A DNA stretch of 64,000 nt from Nitrospina sp. (GTDB lineage: Bacteria; Nitrospinota; Nitrospinia; Nitrospinales; VA-1): the NCBI GenBank assembly GCA_018697205.1, contig JABHTG010000141.1:22574-86573 (forward strand). Reading direction: 5' to 3'. A program made the translations under genes and the position numbers. The notes under the pieces were generated by a model. It was not told the DNA's origin, did no database searches, and was given only the letters and a program-made list of their open reading frames with translations. Shown one piece after another: positions 8,188 to 17,251 of this stretch. Within the stretch, counting starts at the first letter, position 1. Each line of letters starts with the position of its first letter.

Positions 8188-8478
8188 TCAACTCAGGTCT
8201 TTCAGCATTTGTGAAAGCTCGGTCAAACGTTTCTCCACATCAGGGGGAATATTCTCTGAGGGAGGAGAATTCTCAGTAGGAAAATAACTAGCAAGTTGAT
8301 AGTGCTGGTCGAGACGGACCCAATTTTTTTCATCAGCAGATATTTCATCATCTTTTTTAAGCCTCCCATTCTTGATATCGGAAATCAACGATTGAGTTAA
8401 GACATTACGGAGAATTTTACCGGATCTTCGGATAGATACATGCTTATATAAAATCTGTGAAGTAGATATCTTGGCCAT
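8188..8478 (-). CDS. Small protein with GYF_2-like segment
   Basis: About 96 residues with no signal or membrane segment. The central part, from VSIRRSGKILRN through DDEISADEKNWVRLDQH to YQLASYF, has the spacing of GYF_2/DUF4339 modules (a short strand, a grade-level D-E-I-S turn, then W-x-x-L), which are peptide-binding adaptor folds. The C-terminal third is proline-rich and then a short amphipathic helix (VEKRLTELSQMLKDL). TTGAGG precedes the ATG at 8478; the upstream TTG at 8490 is part of that ribosome binding site. It is the last gene of the lspA-lgt operon. The domain call is tentative. Confidence 0.55.
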   Translation of the reverse strand: MAKISTSQILYKHVSIRRSGKILRNVLTQSLISDIKNGRLKKDDEISADEKNWVRLDQHYQLASYFPTENSPPSENIPPDVEKRLTELSQMLKDLS

Positions 8479-8514
8479 AAAAAACCTCAATGAGCCTATG
8501 CCGAATGATTTGTA

Positions 8515-9291
8515 CTAGGAAGGATAGATTCTTGATTTTTTTCGATAAAGCATCAACAACATAAATACAGACAAAATAAAAATAAAGACTCCAACAAACT
8601 GCGATGTCGAAAAAACTTGTTCAATTGGAAATCCCCTGTCATCACCTCGGAAGTATTCAATCAAAAATCTACCAATTGAATAAAGAATACCATAAGACCA
8701 GAGTATCTGCCCATCAAATAGTTTTCTCTTACTTAACCACATTAAAAAAATAAAAATAAATAACGCGTTTAGAGAGAGGTATATTTGAGCAGGATGTAAA
8801 GAAACTTCTAAGGGAGCTAATGAACGAGAGTCCGTAAAAGTAACCCCCCAAGTGGCATCGGTTTTCTTGCCATAACAGCAACCAGCAAAAAGGCATCCCC
8901 ATCTTCCTATTGACTGCCCGAGCGCGATCGAAGGAGCAAGGAGATCTGCTGTTTTCCATAAAGGCATTTGATGACGTTGTAAATACCACAAAGATGTTAG
9001 AACACCTAAAATCAAACCCCCATAAAAAACCAATCCACCTTTCCAAAACTTAAAAACCTCTAAAGGGTCATTTAAAAAATATCGGTACTCAACAATGACA
9101 TAAAGTAAACGAGCTCCAACTAGAGCTGACACCATGACATAAAAACAAAGGTCTAAAATTTTTTGAGGATCTAGTCCTTCCTCCTTTGCTCTTGAGGAAG
9201 CGAAAAGAATGGCAACCAAAAATCCAGTAGCTACCAGCAAACCATATGTAAAAATTTTTAAAAAACCAAATTCAAGTAGGATGGGATACAT
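8515..9291 (-). CDS. lgt: Prolipoprotein diacylglyceryl transferase
   Basis: A 258-residue inner-membrane enzyme that transfers diacylglyceryl from phosphatidylglycerol to the lipobox cysteine of preprolipoproteins. Several hydrophobic helices are evident. The signature loop reads GQSIGRWGCLFAGCCYGKKT, the cysteine-rich variant found outside gammaproteobacteria. It is followed by LHPAQIYLSLNAL and by the late GRFLIEYFRGDDRG segment containing essential arginines. It lies 42 bases after lspA in the same direction, so the two successive enzymes of lipoprotein maturation are co-transcribed. Lipoproteins such as the cytochrome c in this window would be substrates. Confidence 0.95.
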   Translation of the reverse strand: MYPILLEFGFLKIFTYGLLVATGFLVAILFASSRAKEEGLDPQKILDLCFYVMVSALVGARLLYVIVEYRYFLNDPLEVFKFWKGGLVFYGGLILGVLTSLWYLQRHQMPLWKTADLLAPSIALGQSIGRWGCLFAGCCYGKKTDATWGVTFTDSRSLAPLEVSLHPAQIYLSLNALFIFIFLMWLSKRKLFDGQILWSYGILYSIGRFLIEYFRGDDRGFPIEQVFSTSQFVGVFIFILSVFMLLMLYRKKSRIYPS

Positions 9292-9333
9292 AAGCTTTGA
9301 AGTAATTACAATAGACTAGCAAAAAAACTGGCC

Positions 9334-9849
9334 CTACAAAGGTTCATTCGGTTGATTTGATATCTTCGTATTAATTGGATAACCAAAAAACAAATCATAC
9401 ATCATAAAACTAACACCCGTTGTGATACAAGAATCAGCCACATTAAAGGCTGGCCAATGAAATCCTTCATAAAAAAAATCTAAAAAATCAATCACTTCCT
9501 TATATAAAATTCGGTCAATAAGATTCCCTATTGCTCCACTAAAAATTAAAATTAATCCGACTCTAACAGCTCGCTTATTTTCAGGTGATTGGTGAAAAAT
9601 AATAAGGATAGCAGCGATTGCCACTATTGAGATTACGATAAAAAACAAAGCCTTATATTCGGACTCGTGTCTAGCAAACAAACCAAATGCGACACCAGGA
9701 TTCCGAATATGAGTAATGTTAAAAAATCCTTCAACAACGGAAATAGAGTAATGAATTGGAATGTGGAGAGTAACCCAAAATTTAGTAACTTGATCCAGAA
9801 TGATCAAAAAATTGGAAATCAAAAAAAGTTGTATATATTTATTTCTCAA
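9334..9849 (-). CDS. lspA: Signal peptidase II (lipoprotein signal peptidase)
   Basis: A 171-residue aspartic protease of the inner membrane that cleaves the signal peptide of diacylglyceryl-modified lipoproteins. Four hydrophobic segments are present. The catalytic aspartates are D112 in GAIGNLIDRI and D139 in FNVADSCI, and the conserved RNPGVAFGLF segment lies at 49-58. It follows ileS by six bases, the common ileS-lspA arrangement, and precedes lgt. The ATG at 9849 gives a normal N-terminal membrane helix starting at about residue 6. Confidence 0.96.
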   Translation of the reverse strand: MRNKYIQLFLISNFLIILDQVTKFWVTLHIPIHYSISVVEGFFNITHIRNPGVAFGLFARHESEYKALFFIVISIVAIAAILIIFHQSPENKRAVRVGLILIFSGAIGNLIDRILYKEVIDFLDFFYEGFHWPAFNVADSCITTGVSFMMYDLFFGYPINTKISNQPNEPL

Positions 9850-9855
9850 GATAAT

Positions 9856-12657
9856 TCACACCTTTTCTAGCTCTAGGTTTTTGATGCACCGAAGACAGAT
9901 TGTTGTATGTTCTCCTTTGCCACTGCTACTTTCCTCAAAATAATTCCAACAGCGCTCGCACTTATCTCCACCCATACGACTAACCCTAATCTGCAAACCT
10001 TCTATTTTTTCACTAGAATAAATCCCACTATCTCCGTCTAAGACAGAAACCACATTAACAGAGGACACAATAAAAATAAATTTTAAATCTGAAAAATCAT
10101 CACCCAACATAGAACTAACATCTTTTGGCAATACTAAATTCACTTGCGCATCCAATGAGTGGCCAATCACTTTTTCACTACGACACAATTCTAGTGCTTT
10201 GCTTACTTCACTCTTCAATTCAGTCAACATATTCCATTTACAAATAAATTCTTCATCAACTGAAGTGTCAATCGAATCTGCAAATGAATTCATATGAATA
10301 CTTTTATCATTTGATTGAGAAAAAGCAGACCAAACTTCTTCAGCAGTAAAACTAAGTATCGGCGCCATCAAGTGAGTCATTCCATTCAAAAGTTCATATA
10401 AAACCGTCTGACCTGACCTTCGCTCCTTCGAGTTCTTTGGGTAGGTGTATAATCTGTCTTTTAAAATATCCAGATAAAAAGCACTGAGGTCAACAACACA
10501 AAAGTTATAAAAACTATGGTAGAAAACATGAAATTCATAACTCTCAAAAGCTTTTAGAATTTTATCATTCAATAATTTAAATCGATGGAGAATATACTTA
10601 TCTATTTCGAGAAGGTTATCAATAGAAACTGAATCTGACCGTAAATCAAAGTCATATAAATTTCCTAAAAAATATCGAAAAGTATTCCTAATTTTTCGAT
10701 AAGCTTCTGTTAAACGTTTTAATATTTCTTGAGAAACACGAATATCTTCCCGGTAATTCTCAGACGCCACCCAAAGTCTTAGAATTTCTGCGCCATACTG
10801 GTCAATAATTTTTTGTGGAGCAATAACATTACCTGCAGATTTCGACATCTTTTTTCCTTTTCCATCAACAACATACCCATGAGTGAGTGCCGATTTATAA
10901 GGAGCTTTCCCTCTTGTTCCTATAGATTCTAATAAAGAACTATGAAACCACCCTCGGTGCTGATCACTTCCCTCAAGATATAGGTTTGCTGGCCAATCCA
11001 AGCTAGAATTGTTTTCAAGGACAGCTGCATGACTAACCCCCGAATCGAACCAAACATCTAGAATATCGTTAGTTTTAAAGAACTCTTTGCCCCCACAAGG
11101 ACAAATAGTACCTTCTGGAAGTAACTCTATGGAATCTTTTTCAAACCAAAAATCAGCTCCATTTTTTTTTACAAGATCGACAATATGAGAAAACACTTTC
11201 GGCGATCGCAACATCTCATTGCAAGAGACACAATTAAACAAAGTAATTGGAACCCCCCACGCCCTTTGACGAGAAATACACCAGTCGGGTCGATTCTCGA
11301 CCATGTTAAAAATCCTATCTTCACCCCAACGAGGAATCCATTCTATTTCTCGGATAGCCTTTAAAGCTTTATCGCGCAAACCATTGGTGTCCATTGATAT
11401 AAACCACTGACTTGTTGCTCGAAATATAATAGGTTGGTGACATCGCCAGCAATGTGGATAAGAATGATTTACCTTGTTGTCGTGAACCAAGTATCCGCTA
11501 TCTCTAAGCTTTTCCACAATCAACGGATTGGCTTTTCTTACAAAAAGACCTCCAAAGTCTGAGACTTCAGGTTTAAATACTCCCCCATCATCAACCGGGT
11601 TATATGTTTCGAGGTTATATTTCTGCCCAACAATATAGTCCTCTTGCCCGTGACCGGGAGCAGTATGGACACATCCCGTACCTTGTTCTAAAGTAACATG
11701 CTCACCAAGAACAACACGCGAGTCACGGTCAATAAATGGATGTCTACAAATGACTTCCTCTAATTTTTTTCCCAAGCAACTACCAAGCACTTTATGCTTT
11801 TTGATATCCCACTCCAAAATTAGCTTCGATAAAAGTTCTTCTGCAACCACATAAACTTCCCCCTCTATCTCTACCGCTGAATAGTGAAAGTTAGGATGAA
11901 GGCATATTGCGAGATTTGCAGGCAATGTCCATGGTGTGGTGGTCCATATAACAAAACTGACTTTTGCTGGGTTGATATCACCTAACTGTCCGTTTAATCC
12001 AGACTTAACGGGAAACTTGACATAAACTGTTGGGGATTGGTGATCTGCATATTCAACCTCTGCTTCCGCCAAGGCAGTACGACATGAGGTGCACCAATGA
12101 ACAGGCTTTAAGCCATTAAAAACAGCCCCATTCATTGCAAACTTTGCCAACTCACCTACAATCGCAGCTTCGTATGAATAAGACATGGTAAGGTAAGGAT
12201 TTTCCCAGTCAGCAAACACTCCTAACCGTTTAAACTCTTCTGCCTGTATAGCAACAAACTTACCCGCATATTCGCGACACAATTTTCGAATTTCTGATTT
12301 TGAAGGAGTCTTCTTTTTTTCCCTTTGTTCCTTAGTTACTTGATGTTCAATGGGAAGGCCATGACAATCCCACCCAGGAATGAAAGTCGCGTCATACCCT
12401 TGCATGGTCATAAAACGAACTATAAAATCTTTGAGAATTTTATTGAGAGCATGTCCCATATGAATATGCCCATTGGCATAAGGGGGACCATCGTGAAAAA
12501 CAAATTTAGGCTTTCCTTTAAATTTTTTTCGGATAGAAGCATAGACACCACTCTTTTCCCATTGAGCAAGAATTTCTGGTTCTCTTTTAACCAGATTGGC
12601 TTTCATCGGAAAATCTGTCTGAGGTAAATTAAGTGTTTCTTTATAGTCTATAGTCAT
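9856..12657 (-). CDS. ileS: Isoleucyl-tRNA synthetase
   Basis: A 933-residue class I synthetase that charges tRNA-Ile and edits valine. The HIGH motif is HMGH (66-69) after FVFHDGPPYANG, the editing domain contains the WTTTPWTLPAN segment, and the KMSKS loop reads KKMSKSAGNVI. The C-terminus has a zinc-binding module (CERCW and CLRC). Length and zinc site fit the bacterial IleS1 type, usually mupirocin-sensitive. It starts five bases after trpS ends and runs into lspA, in a trpS-ileS-lspA-lgt operon. Confidence 0.98.
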   Translation of the reverse strand: MTIDYKETLNLPQTDFPMKANLVKREPEILAQWEKSGVYASIRKKFKGKPKFVFHDGPPYANGHIHMGHALNKILKDFIVRFMTMQGYDATFIPGWDCHGLPIEHQVTKEQREKKKTPSKSEIRKLCREYAGKFVAIQAEEFKRLGVFADWENPYLTMSYSYEAAIVGELAKFAMNGAVFNGLKPVHWCTSCRTALAEAEVEYADHQSPTVYVKFPVKSGLNGQLGDINPAKVSFVIWTTTPWTLPANLAICLHPNFHYSAVEIEGEVYVVAEELLSKLILEWDIKKHKVLGSCLGKKLEEVICRHPFIDRDSRVVLGEHVTLEQGTGCVHTAPGHGQEDYIVGQKYNLETYNPVDDGGVFKPEVSDFGGLFVRKANPLIVEKLRDSGYLVHDNKVNHSYPHCWRCHQPIIFRATSQWFISMDTNGLRDKALKAIREIEWIPRWGEDRIFNMVENRPDWCISRQRAWGVPITLFNCVSCNEMLRSPKVFSHIVDLVKKNGADFWFEKDSIELLPEGTICPCGGKEFFKTNDILDVWFDSGVSHAAVLENNSSLDWPANLYLEGSDQHRGWFHSSLLESIGTRGKAPYKSALTHGYVVDGKGKKMSKSAGNVIAPQKIIDQYGAEILRLWVASENYREDIRVSQEILKRLTEAYRKIRNTFRYFLGNLYDFDLRSDSVSIDNLLEIDKYILHRFKLLNDKILKAFESYEFHVFYHSFYNFCVVDLSAFYLDILKDRLYTYPKNSKERRSGQTVLYELLNGMTHLMAPILSFTAEEVWSAFSQSNDKSIHMNSFADSIDTSVDEEFICKWNMLTELKSEVSKALELCRSEKVIGHSLDAQVNLVLPKDVSSMLGDDFSDLKFIFIVSSVNVVSVLDGDSGIYSSEKIEGLQIRVSRMGGDKCERCWNYFEESSSGKGEHTTICLRCIKNLELEKV

Positions 12658-12661
12658 AAGA

Positions 12662-13651
12662 TTATATAATTTTCATAGCCGTTTTGGCCTCTAATAAAGT
12701 AGCTTGCGCTACCCTCCTTGCCTTTTCTGTTCCAGCACGAAGGATTTCATACACCTCTTTAGGTTTGGCAGAGACCTCTTTTCTCTTTTCCATTTTTGGA
12801 AGCATCGATTCTAATAAATTATCTGCCAGCTTTATTTTACAGTCACCGCAACCGATTTCTGCTCTCTTACAAGCAGCAATAATTTCATTCTGCTCTTCTA
12901 TCGGAGAATAAATTTTATGCATAGGAAATAAATTACATGCATCTGGGTCTCCTGGATCATCTCGCCTTCCACGTGCTGGGTCAGTAAGCATACCTTTAAC
13001 CTTTTTTATAATATCTTTTGCTGAGTCAGAAAGAAAAATAGCATTATTATAACTCTTACTCATTTTTCGGCCATCAATCCCATTGAGTTTCGGAACATCT
13101 GAAATCTTTGCCTCCGGTTCAACAAACACCTTTTTTTTATATAACTTATTAAAGCGGCGAATGATCTCTCGTGAAAGTTCCAAGTGGGGTACTTGATCAA
13201 TTCCTACTGGAACTGCGTTTGCTTTATAAAGGACGATATCAGCAGTTTGCAAAACAGGGTAACCTAAAAATCCATAAGAACTCATATCTACACTTTTAAC
13301 TTCATCCTGTTTTTCTTTATAGGTCGGATTACGTTCAAGCCAAGGTACTGGTACCATCATTGAAAGAATAAGGTGTAGTTCAGAGTGTTCGGGAATTTCA
13401 GATTGCACAAACAAAGTACATTTTTCCGGATCCAACCCCGAGCTCAACCAGTCAACAGCTACTTCAAAGGAATATTTTTTCAGAAGTTGAGGATTTTCGT
13501 ACAAAGTTGTCAGTGAGTGTAAGTCAGCAATAAAGAAAAAACAGTCAAAGTCATCCTGCATGGCGATCCAGTTTTTCAGTGCACCATGATAATTCCCTAA
13601 ATGTAACTGGCCCGAAGGCTGCATACCACTTAATATTCTTTTACCTGCCAT
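12662..13651 (-). CDS. trpS: Tryptophanyl-tRNA synthetase
   Basis: A 329-residue class I synthetase for tRNA-Trp. The HIGH-equivalent is in SGMQPSGQLHLGNYHGAL near the N-terminus and the KMSKS loop is DGRKMSKSYNN. The segment between them carries the tryptophan pocket (VGIDQVPHLELSREI). Length is normal for bacterial TrpS. It sits between the M50 protease gene (11 bases upstream) and ileS (4 bases downstream) on the same strand. Confidence 0.97.
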   Translation of the reverse strand: MAGKRILSGMQPSGQLHLGNYHGALKNWIAMQDDFDCFFFIADLHSLTTLYENPQLLKKYSFEVAVDWLSSGLDPEKCTLFVQSEIPEHSELHLILSMMVPVPWLERNPTYKEKQDEVKSVDMSSYGFLGYPVLQTADIVLYKANAVPVGIDQVPHLELSREIIRRFNKLYKKKVFVEPEAKISDVPKLNGIDGRKMSKSYNNAIFLSDSAKDIIKKVKGMLTDPARGRRDDPGDPDACNLFPMHKIYSPIEEQNEIIAACKRAEIGCGDCKIKLADNLLESMLPKMEKRKEVSAKPKEVYEILRAGTEKARRVAQATLLEAKTAMKII

Positions 13652-13662
13652 ATGTATTTTTA

Positions 13663-14349
13663 TTACCCTCTAATTGTAAAAAAAATAAACATGAGCACTT
13701 GGCTTAACTCAGAAAAAGCATCCTGCGAAAGAAACTGAACCACATACATAATTGGCCCCCATAACACAGATCCGATAATTCCTGTATTTGCAAAAAAGTC
13801 CATCAAAAAAATTCCAATGAGAAGAAAACCCCCGAATCGATCCAAGTCACCTAGTCGAGCAGCTACGTTACTAGGGACTAAACCTTTTATCACACTTGAA
13901 CCATCCAAAGGAAATACTGGCAATAAATTAAAAATCGCCAACGCCACATTCACATATACCCCAAAACTAAACAGGGTAAATAAAATTGCATTATCGTAAG
14001 GCCCTATAATGCGGATGAAAAAACTGAAGATTACCGCCAGTGCTAGGTTCGATAATGGACCGGCAATAGCGACATACATCATATCTCTTCTAGGCTGATT
14101 AAAATTTTTAGGATTAACAGGTACAGGCTTAGCCCACCCAAATCCCACAAAACAAAAAAATAAAGTACCCATTAAGTCTAAATGCTTAAATGGATTAAAT
14201 GTAAGACGGCCCAAAAACTTTGCCGTGTTGTCGCCTAATAAAAAAGCTACCTTCCCGTGGGAATATTCATGCACCGTAAGCGAAAAAAATATAACTGGGA
14301 TCATTAATACCAATAGCTGTGGCTTATTCAAAAAAATACCCCGGGTCAA
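13663..14349 (-). CDS. Site-2-protease family membrane metalloprotease (M50)
   Basis: About 228 residues with several membrane helices. The zinc motif HEYSH is at residues 27-31 and the third ligand lies in NLLPVFPLDGS. The short form without PDZ domain matches the FpvG/YwhC-like M50 group often next to trpS. Members cleave membrane-embedded substrates, but none is known for this subgroup. The frame opens with TTG at 14349 and lacks a clear ribosome binding site. A downstream ATG (residue 16) would leave only 11 residues before HEYSH, so the start is uncertain. It heads the trpS-ileS-lspA-lgt operon. Confidence 0.85.
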   Translation of the reverse strand: MTRGIFLNKPQLLVLMIPVIFFSLTVHEYSHGKVAFLLGDNTAKFLGRLTFNPFKHLDLMGTLFFCFVGFGWAKPVPVNPKNFNQPRRDMMYVAIAGPLSNLALAVIFSFFIRIIGPYDNAILFTLFSFGVYVNVALAIFNLLPVFPLDGSSVIKGLVPSNVAARLGDLDRFGGFLLIGIFLMDFFANTGIIGSVLWGPIMYVVQFLSQDAFSELSQVLMFIFFTIRG

Positions 14350-14540
14350 GTGGCTAAAAAAGTACCTTAATCACCTCAAAAATCTTTAAGTTTTTTAGGC
14401 CTTAATTTAAAAATGAATACCTATGATCCTTGACGCTAAAAAGGATGAGGTGGGAAACGGCAATTCGACCAAGTTTTTAGCATTAAACACATCTACATAT
14501 TATCTTAAAAAAACTCAAATTCCCAATTTTATAGGCCCAC

Positions 14541-15281
14541 TTATTCTGTTGATCGAGTCTTAGCATATTTTAGATAGGTATAAAACATCATAGAAATAGC
14601 CAAAAACATACCAAGAAATCCCTCTCGAAACCCCTGTTTAAGGAGGTAAATTTTTATAAACGCCCAAACGGGTCTTAAATAAATGTGGGTCCAATTAGCT
14701 TCCCAGTTCAGTCGCTTCTTTTCCTCTGCGTAAAGAGATGAATATAGATTCTGACGATCAATATAATCCCGCATTCCATCAAAGGAATAATGAAAAATAG
14801 CTTGATTCACAACACCTCCTTTTTCGCTAGAGATTAACTTTTCATGCACTAAAGATTCAGAAAAAGAGACCAAATCTCTGTCATAAAGCCTAGATATCAA
14901 GTCTGGATACCAACCTGCATAACGCACCCAGCGATTAGCAATAAAATTTTTTCTAGGAAATCGGTAAAATGAAAATTCTGGTTGACTAGACAATAACTTT
15001 TGAATCTCTGCTGCACATTCAGAAGAAATTACTTCATCCGCATCAATATTTAATACCCATCTATTAGTTGCCTTTGAAGCACAAAGGTTTTTTTGCATCC
15101 CATAACCTAACCAAATCTCTTGAAAAACCTTATCAGTAAATTCCCGACATATCTCCACAGTCCGATCAGTACTAAATGTATCAACGACCACAATTTCATC
15201 AGCCCATAGGATACTTTTTAGACAACGCTCAATATTTTTTTCTTCATTTTTGGTAATTATAGTAACTGAAACCTTGTTCAT
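14541..15281 (-). CDS. Family 2 glycosyltransferase, WaaE/KdtX-like
   Basis: About 246 residues. The GT-A fold begins VSVTIITKNEEKNIERCLKS, followed by DEIVVVDTFSTDRT (nucleotide site) and VLNIDADEV, which carries the metal-binding DxD. The short form with the later segment RWVRYAGWYPD matches WaaE/KdtX enzymes, which add a glucose to the inner core of lipopolysaccharide. The C-terminus has one or two hydrophobic segments that hold it to the membrane. I chose the ATG at 15281 because AGGTAACTTT precedes it; upstream codons to 15320 add 13 unlikely residues. It stands between the M50 operon and a divergent gene. Confidence 0.85.
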   Translation of the reverse strand: MNKVSVTIITKNEEKNIERCLKSILWADEIVVVDTFSTDRTVEICREFTDKVFQEIWLGYGMQKNLCASKATNRWVLNIDADEVISSECAAEIQKLLSSQPEFSFYRFPRKNFIANRWVRYAGWYPDLISRLYDRDLVSFSESLVHEKLISSEKGGVVNQAIFHYSFDGMRDYIDRQNLYSSLYAEEKKRLNWEANWTHIYLRPVWAFIKIYLLKQGFREGFLGMFLAISMMFYTYLKYAKTRSTE

Positions 15282-15422
15282 AAAGTTACCTAATATCAGA
15301 TAATAAAACTCCCAATTCAAGACCAGCCTATTAACATAGTTGGTGATGCTATTAGACTCTCTAACTAAGGCGACCGGATTATAGCACTTTACTTGCTAGT
15401 TAACTCTAAGTGATTAATTTTT

Positions 15423-15452
15423 TTGGTTTTTTTTTAAATATGATAGTATAAT
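15423..15452 (+). promoter_or_regulatory. Possible promoter of the repeat-protein/MinD pair
   Basis: A perfect TATAAT at 15447-15452 follows TTGGTT at 15423-15428 with an 18-base spacer, about 65 bases before the start codon. A CGAGA/TCTCG hairpin lies between it and the gene. The -35 match is partial. Confidence 0.4.
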
Positions 15453-15516
15453 CTGGCCTTATTTAGGGTCGAGAACAGGGATCTCTCGGCATTTATTTTT
15501 TTGCCAATTCGACCAA

Positions 15517-17205
15517 ATGGAAACTATCATTGAAAAAATTATAGGCGTTATTGAAACTGTCTGGTTTGAGCTTGCTTCTATCCTGAACCTGGAAGAGGTG
15601 GGAGCCTTCGACTCTCTTCAACCTTTTTTAGCTAATATTTTGTCCGACCCCCTTCATCTCGGATTAACTTTGGCTATTTTAATGGGCATTCCATACACTA
15701 TTCACAAAATTAAAAGCGCCTATAGAGATAAGGAAAAACGACTGGATGCTTTGATGCAAGAACTGGCTGAAGAAGATATCGCGGATAGCAAACCCTCATT
15801 CCAAAATCAAAGCATGGGAAGCCCTAAGTTTAATCAATCTATAGACAAATTAGATGAAGAAGAATATGGTAATGAATTCGAATCACCAAGCTCAGAGAAA
15901 GCAATTATCACACCAGACAACATCAACAAAACTCCGCAGGAAATATTTAAAAATCGAATGATTTCAGACAATGATTTCGGTTGGGAAAGTAGTCCCGATG
16001 AATGGGATGAACTTTATGATTATATTTCCAAACCATTCCAAATAGATAAGCCTAAACAAGAAAGTGAATCGACAACGGCTCCTAAACAAAAAGATGTGTC
16101 GACAACGGTTCCTAAAGAGTCAAGAAAATCAGAGATCGCCCCAGAAAACCTTAGTCAAACACCGCAGGAAATATTTAAGAATCGAAGAATTTCTGACGAC
16201 GATTTTGGCTGGGAAACTAGTGTAGAAGAGTGGAATGAACTTTATGATTACATTTCTAAACCATTCCAAGTAGATAAACCAAAGGATGATTCATCGGGTG
16301 AGAAAGTTTCTCCTGAGTCAAAAGAAGAGGTCTCTACTGAACCTTCACCAAAAGTGGCACTAACTGAAAATATTAATCAGGAAACAGAAGTGCCATCAAA
16401 CATTGGCGTTGATGATCTTGTCGAGCAAATTATAGAAAAAGTTGTTTCAGACAATGAAGAAACTAATAAAGAACCATCAAATATTGGTATAGAAGAGCTT
16501 GCTACCCTGATTGAAGATGAATCATCATTAGACATTAACAAGACAACCGAGACATTAGTCCATCAGGAAGAAACAACTGCTGGTATTGACGAAGAAATTG
16601 AACCAACAACTGAAGAATCTTCAAACATTGGTATAGAGGAACTTGCTACCCTGATTGAAGGCGAAGAGCTAGACACCTCTCAGATTAAGTCTTCTCCAGC
16701 CGATAACTCAGAAGTTGAGACTAAAGCATCCCCTCCTGTTCGTCAACGTGTTGAGCTCACTCTCGAAGAGGTAGAACCTGAGCTCGAATCACAGCCAGCG
16801 TTACAAACTCCAATAAAAGAGGTAGAGCCTGAACTCGAATCACAACCAGCGCTACAAACTTCAATAAAGGAGGTAGCGTCTGAAATAAAAACACCTTCTG
16901 CCGGCCCATTACTTAACAGCATGTTAAATTCTTCAGTTTCAGCAAAAACTGATGCCTTGGTCAGCAAACTTAAAACGTTTCAAAGTGAACTAGAAACTCG
17001 CTTTCAGTCATTAGAAAAGGATACGGAAGTCCCAGCAGAAACTACCTCAACCACCGAAACTCTCCGAAAAAAACAAGGTGATTATCAACCCGCTAACCTA
17101 AGCTATCAAAGCAAACGAAAGTCGGGGTCTAACAAAGAATATTTACGTCAATTAGAATCATTTATTTTTATGGCAAGACAAAAAAACAAAAAAACCGACG
17201 TATAA
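15517..17205 (+). CDS. Acidic internally repeated protein, unknown
   Basis: 562 residues that I cannot assign to a family. A helical N-terminus with one moderately hydrophobic segment (about 43-62, LHLGLTLAILMGIPYTI) is followed by a charged helix and a long acidic, low-complexity region. Two 43-residue repeats (138-180 and 214-256) share TPQEIFKNR, a D-F-G-W turn, the segment EWxELYDYISKPFQ and DKPK. SNIG(I/V)-type motifs recur at about 294, 321 and 369, and a 17-residue unit EVEPELESQPALQT is duplicated in tandem at 418-451. The tail (from 468) looks coiled coil, then basic. The next gene is a MinD-type ATPase 46 bases on, which suggests that the two work together, perhaps at the membrane. 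Confidence 0.7.
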   Translation: METIIEKIIGVIETVWFELASILNLEEVGAFDSLQPFLANILSDPLHLGLTLAILMGIPYTIHKIKSAYRDKEKRLDALMQELAEEDIADSKPSFQNQSMGSPKFNQSIDKLDEEEYGNEFESPSSEKAIITPDNINKTPQEIFKNRMISDNDFGWESSPDEWDELYDYISKPFQIDKPKQESESTTAPKQKDVSTTVPKESRKSEIAPENLSQTPQEIFKNRRISDDDFGWETSVEEWNELYDYISKPFQVDKPKDDSSGEKVSPESKEEVSTEPSPKVALTENINQETEVPSNIGVDDLVEQIIEKVVSDNEETNKEPSNIGIEELATLIEDESSLDINKTTETLVHQEETTAGIDEEIEPTTEESSNIGIEELATLIEGEELDTSQIKSSPADNSEVETKASPPVRQRVELTLEEVEPELESQPALQTPIKEVEPELESQPALQTSIKEVASEIKTPSAGPLLNSMLNSSVSAKTDALVSKLKTFQSELETRFQSLEKDTEVPAETTSTTETLRKKQGDYQPANLSYQSKRKSGSNKEYLRQLESFIFMARQKNKKTDV

Positions 17206-17251
17206 CGAAATGCCTCTATCAAAATAGCATAAAGTGAAATAGCAAATAACC

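Noticed and set aside
15928..16284. Possible CRISPR-like or mobile repeat from the two similar blocks
   Set aside because: The blocks are in frame within one coding region, diverged at third positions, and lack spacer structure; they are protein-level repeats.
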